The notes under the pieces are model-generated. The model did not search any database, was not told the origin of the DNA, and saw only the letters and a list, made by a program, of their open reading frames with translations. Both the position numbers and the translations under genes were made by a program. Of a stretch of 64,000 nt of DNA, positions 36,301 through 43,001 are shown piece by piece. The stretch comes from Xanthocytophaga agilis (GTDB lineage Bacteria > Bacteroidota > Bacteroidia > Cytophagales > 172606-1), in the NCBI RefSeq assembly GCF_030068605.1, contig NZ_JASJOU010000011.1:248001-312000 (forward strand). The letters run 5' to 3'. Positions within the stretch are counted from its first letter, which is position 1. Each line of letters begins with the position of its first letter.

Positions 36301-36686
36301 GTATTGCCAATGGCCTACGCTCTATTCTGACAAAAGGATGGACTCCTGAGCGTCAAAACACAATGGTACAGGAAATCCGTAACCAGGCTTATGCTGGTCA
36401 AAACAGTGAGATTGATAGTCATTGGATTGCAGACGGTTCTTATTTGCGGGTAAATGCCATTACTGCTGGCTACAATTTCAGCAGTGACATGCTTACACGT
36501 TTACACCTGAAAACATTGCGTATCTATGCAAGTGTGCAGAATGCTTTTGTATTTCATTCCAAAGATTTTCAGGGATATGATCCAGAGGCGACCTCATGGA
36601 GTGATCAACAGTGGGGACAGAATATGGTATTCTTCCAATATCCTAAGCCGCGGACATTTACACTGGGTGTAAATGTGAAATTCTAA
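33303..36686 (+). CDS. SusC/RagA TonB-linked outer-membrane receptor with STN domain
   Basis: 1127 residues. The signal peptide core is RITVIQLLIAICFASIASA; the ATG at 33342 is an alternative start but the longer N-terminus is usual in this type. STN domain about 42-120 (VSIHVENQTVESVLARIEKQ), carboxypeptidase-like beta domain about 145-220 (SGKVTDENNAGIPGVSVSIK), NEVVVVGYGTQKKIDVTGAV, plug with LYVVDGVV and VLKDASSAAIYGARGANG, then the barrel. It takes up an unknown ligand with SusD (36708) and signals to FecR (31972). No degradative enzyme follows, unlike the first locus. Confidence 0.95.
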   Translation: MHFSLHPSLLWIIMRITVIQLLIAICFASIASATDSKAQSVLEQKVSIHVENQTVESVLARIEKQANVRFSYQTNVFASRERITLSVTDEQLSTLLNKILLPLQVYYEAINDKRIILHKQPSGSSLIEQSNDMLAEAAHVVSGKVTDENNAGIPGVSVSIKGTTVGTSTDKDGNYTLSAPDGNGTLVFSFIGYATEEIAIGNRTSVNITLVPDIKALNEVVVVGYGTQKKIDVTGAVANVSGEELLKAPVNNALQGLQGKVAGVNIFLNSGSPTGSPRVVIRGAGSINSTLSPLYVVDGVVMEDIRFLNPNDIESIDVLKDASSAAIYGARGANGVILVTTKRGTKKEGISVGYDGYISIGQLRKKMDLLNAKEWMEVVKTGMEHTSKYRPGQTATFTANDPRLFDASGNPLYDTDWQKEATRTAVSYNHQISIQQGGQNSSFGAFLNYSRMEGIMLNSWLNRLNGKIAFDANPKKWLSIGMNVLANYTVENEAEEGGGHQMPRRTMIEMPPIFPVKFPDGTWSNSSMVTDDYRLEGMANPVHVLETQERGRKRTQLFGNLFTTFHILPGLDLRTQFGFDKHNRNFQEYYPTDLLNISSPLGRAYLESQQVNYWQEETYLTYNKTLAEVHRVNAMLGLSWQERTYQQNSIQAEGFSDNFFKYNRIQAASKPGAPNSDFDKWSMNSYFVRAGYTYADKYLVTLTGRVDGSSRFGANNKYGFFPSLGVGWVLSNEPFLQGLSAIDELKLRSSIGVTGNTEIPSYGSLATVASGTVLINGNRASDSYVTRLANPNLKWERTRTFDVGVNLSMFKSRLSVELDYYHKLTTDLLLDRPVPHTTGFQTVRDNIGSVSNRGFEVLLTGAIVRGGKFSWQSSLNFNYNKNRIEKLGENNEDIESGPYWVSGSQTILRVGESLSSFWGYERLGTWSTAEADEAAQRGYLPGEAKRSVNKKILGKGLPDWTGSFINNFTYGNFDLSVNLQFVYGVDILQQFYHSTEDRSGIANGLRSILTKGWTPERQNTMVQEIRNQAYAGQNSEIDSHWIADGSYLRVNAITAGYNFSSDMLTRLHLKTLRIYASVQNAFVFHSKDFQGYDPEATSWSDQQWGQNMVFFQYPKPRTFTLGVNVKF

Positions 36687-36707
36687 TCCACCTAAACGGA
36701 CATCAAT

Positions 36708-38288
36708 ATGAAAAAAATACATATAGTAATTGCATTAACTGCTTTTCTTTCATTCTCCTGTGATAGCTTTCTGGAAGAAAGGCCCCTTGATGAACTAAGT
36801 TCACAACAAAACTTTAAAGAGCCAAGCCATGCTTATAATGCAGTAAACTCTCTTTACCGGAATGGAGCTCCTCAATTGTTTGATGGTTCTCATTATGGTG
36901 GTGCAGAAGCGATGATAGGGAACTATATGTCAGGTTTTTTTGACAATGAATACAAAGGCCAGGAAATACATGTACAGCATACCCAACAATTAACCCTGAA
37001 CGGAAATAACCTTTCCAGTTATTTGGGTGGCATCTGGGATGATTTATATTCTGGTATCTCAAGAGCCAATAACGCGATTAAATATATTCCTACTACTCCT
37101 GGTTTAGCCGAAGCCGAAGCAAAGAAATTGTTGGGAGAAGCCAGATTTTTCCGGGCTTATGCTTATTTCTACCTGGTTCGGATGTTTGGTGGAGTTCCTT
37201 TGGTAACAGAACCTTATGAATCTCTGGAAAATCTGTATGTAAGCCGGGCTTCTGTAGCAGATGTATATGCTTTGATTGAAGAAGATCTCAAATTTGCAGT
37301 AAACGAGGCAGGACTTGCAGAGACGTCAATGGTTACAAATGGCAAACGTGTTACAAAAGGAGCTGCTGCTACGTTGCTTGCAGATGTATATCTGAATATG
37401 AGTGGATTTCCTTTGCAAGCTAACCGATATGCAGATGCAGCTGCAATGGCTAAAAGCGTTATTGAAAGTGGTACATATAGTTTGGAACAACATGAAATGT
37501 CAGGTGGTAGTGTAGTAATGGAGAATAGCGCTTATAACAAACTGCGTAAGAGTGATGCATCTGCTACTGAATATGTATTTTTTCATGAGTATGCCGTGGG
37601 CATCGCTGAAACGATCTATCCTGTATGGAGCTATACTACTTCTAAACCATCAACTGTTAAGTATGCCATTACCAATGGTGCATATGCGCCCAGGAGTCAG
37701 TTTTTGTGGGGATATGATGCCGCTAATGACCTCAGAGCGCAGGAGAAGCAATATTACCATTCATCTATTGTCATAAATGGTGAGACCAAAACATTTCCTC
37801 CTACTCCTTATTTCTGGCATGATGATCAGGCATTGTTTGAGACAGCTAGTTCTGGAAAAGATATTGAAATGTATGGATATGCAGATGTGCTTTTAATTGC
37901 AGCTGAGGCTATTGCGAAATCAGAAGGTGTAACAGCAGAAGCTGCAGAGTATCTTACTCAGGTTAGAAGCAGAGCTTACTGGAAATCCAATGCCGTAACA
38001 ATTAAAAGCGGATTACAAGGTCTATCCGCAAATAACTTTGTGGAAGAAGTATGGAAAGAACGCTATCGTGAACTGGTGTTTGAGTTCAAATTGTGGTTTG
38101 ATATGATACGTACGCGTAAATACCCTGAAACAACGCAGAACGGAAATGGAGAAATTACATTTGTAGATTTGATAGGCCATACCAATACATGGGGCAAAAC
38201 TTTTGAAGAAAAACATCTTCTTTTTCCTATATCTGAATTGGAAAGACAACGAAACAAAAATCTAGGGGAACAGAATCCAGGTTATTAA
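36708..38288 (+). CDS. SusD/RagB surface lipoprotein
   Basis: 526 residues. Lipoprotein signal ending LSFSC, then DSFLEERPLDELSSQQNF, the SusD start. LGEARFFRAYAYFYLVRMFG is the conserved helix near residue 145, and ERYRELVFEFKLWFDMIRTR the C-terminal motif. It starts 21 bases after susC and is followed by a bidirectional terminator at 38325-38344, which ends the operon. The ligand is unknown. Confidence 0.94.
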   Translation: MKKIHIVIALTAFLSFSCDSFLEERPLDELSSQQNFKEPSHAYNAVNSLYRNGAPQLFDGSHYGGAEAMIGNYMSGFFDNEYKGQEIHVQHTQQLTLNGNNLSSYLGGIWDDLYSGISRANNAIKYIPTTPGLAEAEAKKLLGEARFFRAYAYFYLVRMFGGVPLVTEPYESLENLYVSRASVADVYALIEEDLKFAVNEAGLAETSMVTNGKRVTKGAAATLLADVYLNMSGFPLQANRYADAAAMAKSVIESGTYSLEQHEMSGGSVVMENSAYNKLRKSDASATEYVFFHEYAVGIAETIYPVWSYTTSKPSTVKYAITNGAYAPRSQFLWGYDAANDLRAQEKQYYHSSIVINGETKTFPPTPYFWHDDQALFETASSGKDIEMYGYADVLLIAAEAIAKSEGVTAEAAEYLTQVRSRAYWKSNAVTIKSGLQGLSANNFVEEVWKERYRELVFEFKLWFDMIRTRKYPETTQNGNGEITFVDLIGHTNTWGKTFEEKHLLFPISELERQRNKNLGEQNPGY

Positions 38289-38324
38289 CAAAACATAATA
38301 ATTGTGTTGATTCTCATAAAAAAG

Positions 38325-38344
38325 CTGGCATTACTTAATGCCAG
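38325..38344. terminator. Bidirectional terminator between SusD and a minus-strand gene
   Basis: CTGGCATT (38325-38332) pairs with AATGCCAG (38337-38344) around an ACTT loop, with six A before and seven T after, so it can work in both directions for the convergent genes ending at 38288 and 38382. Confidence 0.85.
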
Positions 38345-38381
38345 TTTTTTTATTGTCTTTGCTGTATTGAACTCTGATAAT

Positions 38382-38786
38382 TTATTCAAATTTTATTTTT
38401 CGTTTCTTTTTTCCAGGATTGTTAATCAGGTATGTTAACTTATCAATAACCATCGAAGTACATGTAGTGTCACTGCTAAAATCATAGGTAAGTACAATAG
38501 TATTATTTCTAATCTTCATATTACCAAAGTGTCCACCGCACCCATTAGCTTCTGCATAAGTAGATACATAGATAATATCTTCTATATAACGAACTTTTAA
38601 TACGTTAAGCTTTTGCTCGATTTTATTTCTTTGATATTTATCATCCAAATACTCTGCAATGTATTCAGACTTAAATCCTAACAAATCTTTATGTCTGATT
38701 GGTTGAGATGATTGTTTCTGCTTACATGAAATAGAAAATGAGAGAATAGCTATAATAAGGGCATTCTTCAGTATTGTGATTTTCAT
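38382..38786 (-). CDS. Small lipoprotein of unknown function
   Basis: 134 residues with a lipoprotein signal (ALIIAILSFSISC, Cys21). The mature part is short and mixed alpha/beta, with VRYIEDIIYVSTYAEANGCGG and a second cysteine in SDTTCTSMVIDKL that could form a disulfide with the first in CGGHFG. I do not recognise a family. It converges on the SusD of the second locus and shares its terminator. It is a single-gene transcript. Confidence 0.65.
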   Translation of the reverse strand: MKITILKNALIIAILSFSISCKQKQSSQPIRHKDLLGFKSEYIAEYLDDKYQRNKIEQKLNVLKVRYIEDIIYVSTYAEANGCGGHFGNMKIRNNTIVLTYDFSSDTTCTSMVIDKLTYLINNPGKKKRKIKFE

Positions 38787-38928
38787 TCAGTCTATATTTT
38801 ACAAGATATATATTATCAGGATTTCCAATATTGGAAAATAGATTTATGATATACAATAAGCAGGTTCTTACGGAATATTCCCCAATACTAGTTTTTTAGA
38901 AACGCTATTCTCAAATCAACTATCAGAG

Positions 38929-39822
38929 TTACATACTCTGCTTGTAAACAATAGCAAATTCTTTCGCAAAGTCTGTAAATTTTCGTTTGCCAAACACAAG
39001 AGGTTTGTTAGTATGATAATGTGAAAACAAACGTCCTTCCCGTATAGAAACCCCAAGTTCTGCAAATTTGGATGCCATATGGCTGGAGAATCCGTTCTGT
39101 GTCATTGCTTCCTGCAGTTTTTCATCTGGGAACACAATCCATTGCAGATCAGGCTTATTAATTGCTTCCCCTAGAGCTTCTGCTATTTCTGTTCCTCTCT
39201 TTTCATCACTTACAACATATTGGACCTCTTTTCCTGTAAAAGAAAGTTTGTCCAGTGCTTCTGTTGCGACATCGGCAATATCATATGGATGAGTCATCGC
39301 TAACGATAAGGTTCCATCAAAATTATTTCCAATGATATGCATATGTTTTATCATATCTATATTTCCATAAAAGTTGGTATAAAACATCCCTGCACGTAGA
39401 TGCAACACATTGGTTGATGACAGCTGATTCAGTTGTTCTTCTTCATAAAAGAACGTTCCGGATGGGCCATTGCTATCTGGATTATGTGCTCCAATACTGC
39501 TCAGGTTTACTACATAAGAAACTTCGGCTAAGCGAATCGTCTGAGCATAGGTCTCACCAATTTCTGTTACAAATTTTTGATAATCATGAGTATGATAATT
39601 AGGAGGAACCATTGTATATACTGCATCTGCTCCCGAAAATGTTTGAATGAGGAAATCAGCATCTTCTATTAAACCAATGGCTGCAGTAGCACCAATTTCT
39701 TTAATAGCTTTAACTCGGGATGAATCATGGCTTATGACAGTAACTATATGTCCTTTTTGGATTAATTGTTCTGTGAGTCTGCGGCTTACATTGCCTAATG
39801 ACCCTGTAATAATGATCTTCAT
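38929..39822 (-). CDS. NmrA-like NAD(P)-binding oxidoreductase or sensor
   Basis: 297 residues of the atypical short-chain dehydrogenase fold. IIITGSLGNVSRRLTEQLI (3-21) is the dinucleotide-binding loop with the Arg seen in NmrA-like proteins, ADAVYTMVPPNYHTHDYQ follows beta 4, and VNLSSIGAH is the strand before the active site; the usual Tyr-x-x-x-Lys pair is not present. Close relatives are quinone reductases or NADP redox sensors. The gene is divergent from an HxlR regulator (39910), an arrangement typical for a redox-responsive pair, with 87 bases of shared upstream DNA. Confidence 0.88.
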   Translation of the reverse strand: MKIIITGSLGNVSRRLTEQLIQKGHIVTVISHDSSRVKAIKEIGATAAIGLIEDADFLIQTFSGADAVYTMVPPNYHTHDYQKFVTEIGETYAQTIRLAEVSYVVNLSSIGAHNPDSNGPSGTFFYEEEQLNQLSSTNVLHLRAGMFYTNFYGNIDMIKHMHIIGNNFDGTLSLAMTHPYDIADVATEALDKLSFTGKEVQYVVSDEKRGTEIAEALGEAINKPDLQWIVFPDEKLQEAMTQNGFSSHMASKFAELGVSIREGRLFSHYHTNKPLVFGKRKFTDFAKEFAIVYKQSM

Positions 39823-39909
39823 GTTTTTATAGTATTTGTTGGATTGTATACCAGCAAAAGTATTTTTGCACTTACTTTTCTACAAGTACTTACCCTAAAG
39901 TATGTATCC

Positions 39910-40308
39910 ATGACAAAAGTGAAAGAAGCTTCAACTATCCAGGAAAATAAGAAGATTGCTTACGCAGAATGTCCTATAACCTATGTGATGGAAAAAATAG
40001 GAGGATATTGGAAACCTATTATTCTATTTCAACTTCTTACAGGTAGTAAAAGATATAGCGAATTAAGAAAAGGTATTCCTGCTATCACAGAAAAAGTGCT
40101 GATCCAGCATTTGAAGCAACTAGAGGCTGATAATCTTATACATCGAGAATCTAAACCTGTTGTTCCTCCTCAGGTTACCTATAGCCTTACTGATTCTGGT
40201 ATAGCATTGCGACCTGTTTTATATGCAATGGCAATCTGGGCAGTGGATGACAGCAAAGAAAATGCGGATACTTTTTCCCGAAAGCTGGAGGACTTTCCTG
40301 CCGCTTAA
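39910..40308 (+). CDS. HxlR family transcriptional regulator
   Basis: 132 residues from the ATG at 39910; the TTG at 39844 would add 22 residues that fit no HxlR pattern. CPITYVMEKIGGYWKPIILFQLL is the conserved first helix with the cysteine (residue about 22) that many members use as a redox sensor, and RYSELRKGIPAITEKVLIQHLKQL is the winged helix. It most likely controls the divergent NmrA-like gene at 38929 and possibly itself. In the shared upstream region AAGTAC and AAAGTAT repeats near 39857-39904 may be its binding sites. Confidence 0.9.
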   Translation: MTKVKEASTIQENKKIAYAECPITYVMEKIGGYWKPIILFQLLTGSKRYSELRKGIPAITEKVLIQHLKQLEADNLIHRESKPVVPPQVTYSLTDSGIALRPVLYAMAIWAVDDSKENADTFSRKLEDFPAA

Positions 40309-40457
40309 CCTTTTGAAGAAAAAGAGAAGTTATTCAGAATTTAATCTTATTTAATTGCTATACAGGTATTTATGACGAATAAATGAGGCATGAATTTTTG
40401 AATAAAAAGTTCATGACAATTAGTAGATAACTTCTATCATCTTATTTTTTATCAATA

Positions 40458-41483
40458 ATGGAGCTTCAGAAATCTTCTTTACTTAAGCTGGCAATAGGTG
40501 CAGGCATCTTGTGGGCCGCAAAATCATGGATTCGGATGCGTCGGTCTTTCAATGTTGAAGGCAAAGTAATTGTGATTACAGGCGGAACTCGTGGCCTGGG
40601 TTTATCTATTGCCAGAGAACTAGCTTCTCAGAAAGCAAAACTAGCTATTTGCTCTCGAAATATAGAGCAACTGAAAGATGCAGAAGAAGAATTGAAAGAC
40701 TATGGTATAGATGTGCTTGCTCTGCGTTGTGATATTACCAAACAAAGAGACGTAGAAGAAATGATGGAGCAGGTTTATGATCATTTTGGACAAATAGATG
40801 TATTGATTAATAATGCTGGAATTATAGAAGTAGGGCCATTAGACAATCAGGCAAATACGGATTATGAGGAAGCTATCCGTACACATTTGTATGCTTCTAT
40901 CTATACAGTATATTCTGCATTACCCTATATGAGGCAAACAGGTAGAGGACGCATTGTAAATATTTCCTCAATAGGAGGCAAAGTAGGGGTTCCGCATCTG
41001 GCACCTTATTCTGCCAGTAAGTTTGCATTGGCAGGCTTCTCTAAAACTTTACGGGCAGAATTATTACGTGAAGGGATTATTGTAACAACTGTATATCCAG
41101 GACTGATGCGTACAGGTAGTCCAAGAAATGTTACCGTAAAGGGACAACATCAGAAGGAATATGCATGGTTTAAGACAAGTGCATCTTTGCCACTTCTGAC
41201 AGCTAGTGCGGAAAATGCCGCATTACAAATTGTATCTGCTTTAAAAACTGGACGTGCAGAACTTGTCATTACGTTACCAGCTAAACTGATATCTGTTTTG
41301 GACGAATTATTCCCTGAGTTATCTGCTGACTTTTTTGCTTTGATGAATAGATTTCTTCCAGCTGCTTCTCCTGAAGGCCAACATAGTCTGGGGCGCAAAG
41401 GGTATGAAAGCGAAAGTGCTGCATCGCAGACTGTTTTGTCTCGACCAAGTGATCAGGCAGCCGTGCAGAATAATGAACTTTAA
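40458..41483 (+). CDS. Short-chain dehydrogenase/reductase with N-terminal membrane anchor
   Basis: 341 residues. A short hydrophobic stretch ([18 protein letters not shown], residues 7-24) precedes the Rossmann fold, so the enzyme may sit on the membrane. [12 protein letters not shown] binds NAD(P), INNAGII is the NNAG motif, VNISSIGG and [10 protein letters not shown] give the catalytic Ser, Tyr and Lys. About 90 residues after the fold replace the usual short end. The substrate is unknown. A 24-bp terminator follows at 41501-41553. Confidence 0.88.
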   Translation: MELQKSSLLKLAIGAGILWAAKSWIRMRRSFNVEGKVIVITGGTRGLGLSIARELASQKAKLAICSRNIEQLKDAEEELKDYGIDVLALRCDITKQRDVEEMMEQVYDHFGQIDVLINNAGIIEVGPLDNQANTDYEEAIRTHLYASIYTVYSALPYMRQTGRGRIVNISSIGGKVGVPHLAPYSASKFALAGFSKTLRAELLREGIIVTTVYPGLMRTGSPRNVTVKGQHQKEYAWFKTSASLPLLTASAENAALQIVSALKTGRAELVITLPAKLISVLDELFPELSADFFALMNRFLPAASPEGQHSLGRKGYESESAASQTVLSRPSDQAAVQNNEL

Positions 41484-41500
41484 GTATCTCAGTTCCTGAA

Positions 41501-41553
41501 TAATAATACAAAGCCTCAGAATTTTCTATAAATTCTGAGGCTTTGTATTATTA
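41501..41553. terminator. Long bidirectional terminator hairpin
   Basis: A perfect 24-bp stem, 41501-41524 and 41530-41553, with the loop TCTAT. It lies between the convergent SDR (ends 41483) and metallo-beta-lactamase-fold (ends 41582) genes. The outer half is A/T-rich (TAATAATACAAA and its complement), which supplies the weak-pairing tail in both directions. Confidence 0.85.
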
Positions 41554-41581
41554 TTAGTGGCCTTATCTATAGATACCTTCT

Positions 41582-42562
41582 TTACAAAATTGATTTTATA
41601 CCCCGGCGGTTTCTTGTATGATGCACCCATGCATAGGTAGCAATACCTGCCAGAATTGCCCCACCAATCATGCCTAATACTTTAGGCAGCGGATCTGCAA
41701 CAGGAGGAGGTACAAAATCTACACCTTGTTCACTAAAGCGGGCAGGTTCCTGTACATACCGACCTTTAGCCGGAAGTGCCTCCTGTGAAAAATTTTCAGC
41801 CAGTTGATGTAATGCCTTTAGCATAAACGGACCTTGCATAGGTAATCCGTGTCCTGTAGCAACAACATTGGGCTCTAAACTTGCCAGTGTTTCTACGGAA
41901 CGTCTGGCTGCCTCCCAATCTTGGGTGAAATAAGCAGGTGGTCTGTGAATTTCTTGTTTTTTAGTAACTGTTGCAGCCCAAAACGATTCTTGGTTGGTTG
42001 TTACAAAAGCATCTCCAGCGATCAAAACCCGATCTGATTCTCTGAAAAGAGAAATGTGTCCTGGTGCATGTCCTGGTGTATGGATAATACGCCATCCTGG
42101 TAATTCTTCTAGTTCTCCATTCGATGGGATCAATCGGACACGATCTTTCAGATCAATGGGCTTGGTCGGAAATAATCGGGCTATTTCAGTCATGAGACCT
42201 CCTCCTACTGTAGGATCAGGAGGAGGATAACTAGCCTTTCCTGTCAGATAGGGTAACTCAAGAGAGTGAGCATATACAGGCACATCCCATTCTTTTACTA
42301 ATGTCTCCAATGACCCTATATGGTCAAAATGTCCATGTGTTAATACAATAGCTTTGGGATGTGCTCCTTCCCCAAAACATGTCTCTGCTGCTTTTTTTAT
42401 GCGTTTAGCATTTCCCGGCAAACCTGCGTCAACTAGTACCCAATTGTCTTTGGTGCCAATCATATAGGCATTAACAATAAGAATAGGTATTCCTACAACT
42501 CCTGGTGCCACAGGTTTGAGGGTTCCCCATTGTGGCGGTTTAACTAGAGTGTTTGTTTCCAT
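41582..42562 (-). CDS. Metallo-beta-lactamase fold hydrolase with C-terminal membrane helix
   Basis: 326 residues from the ATG at 42562; the longer frame to 42670 adds 36 residues without family similarity. LTHGHFDHIGSLE is the HxHxDH zinc site, HTPGHAPGHISLF the third histidine, LIAGDAFV the bridging Asp and VVATGHGLPM the last His. This set fits the glyoxalase II and lactonase group. A C-terminal helix (VLGMIGGAILAGIATYAWV) followed by HHTRNRRG suggests a tail anchor with the positive end in the cytoplasm. The substrate is unknown. Confidence 0.9.
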   Translation of the reverse strand: METNTLVKPPQWGTLKPVAPGVVGIPILIVNAYMIGTKDNWVLVDAGLPGNAKRIKKAAETCFGEGAHPKAIVLTHGHFDHIGSLETLVKEWDVPVYAHSLELPYLTGKASYPPPDPTVGGGLMTEIARLFPTKPIDLKDRVRLIPSNGELEELPGWRIIHTPGHAPGHISLFRESDRVLIAGDAFVTTNQESFWAATVTKKQEIHRPPAYFTQDWEAARRSVETLASLEPNVVATGHGLPMQGPFMLKALHQLAENFSQEALPAKGRYVQEPARFSEQGVDFVPPPVADPLPKVLGMIGGAILAGIATYAWVHHTRNRRGIKSIL

Positions 42563-43001
42563 ACATCTGAATGTGTTTTGTTTATAACATACTGCGGCTA
42601 TATAGTTAGTAAAGCCACAGAAAGATTTGTAAGCAGCTAAAAAAATATGCCCAGAATAGAGAAATGACAACTTTCACACACAAAGAATTTTTACAAACAA
42701 CTATACTACCTTATTACAAGAGCATCATAGAGATACTATATATTTCTAACCTTTACAGTCTGACTATTATGTATTTATAGTACTTAGTAGAGCTTCTTGT
42801 AAGTATTGTAAAAGAAAACATAGAAATTGTTACAATGTAAATATTCCTATATTTTCTGTAAAAAAGCAATTGACCGTATAAAAAACTGTTAAAATATTTT
42901 TATTCAAAATTTTTATCGGTATTTGAGGTATAACTCAAATTTATTATCATTGCAAATCACAAATTAATTAAACCTAATTCAAAAAGTAAAACACAAGCAG
43001 T
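42563..43001. other. Upstream region of the third SusC gene
   Basis: 439 AT-rich bases between a minus-strand hydrolase gene and susC. It holds the palindromic promoter at 42921-42952 and the promoter of the hydrolase, which I cannot place. No ORF or hairpin of note is seen in the left 350 bases. Confidence 0.5.
42921..42952 (+). promoter_or_regulatory. Promoter of the third SusC/SusD operon with palindromic operator candidate
   Basis: TTTG (42922-42925), 19 bases, TATCATTG (42945-42952) fits the -33/-7 consensus with one mismatch. ATTTGAG (42921-42927) and CTCAAAT (42934-42940) form a perfect inverted repeat around a six-base spacer whose inner four bases also pair, so 18 of 20 positions are symmetric. 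It covers the -33 box. The predicted transcript starts near 42958, about 44 bases before the ATG. A separate regulator is expected, since this locus lacks its own sigma/FecR pair. Confidence 0.6.

Noticed and set aside
40389-40415. Imperfect inverted repeat CATGAATTTTT before the SDR gene
   Set aside because: One arm has a bulge and the stem is almost only A/T, which is common by chance in these intergenic regions.
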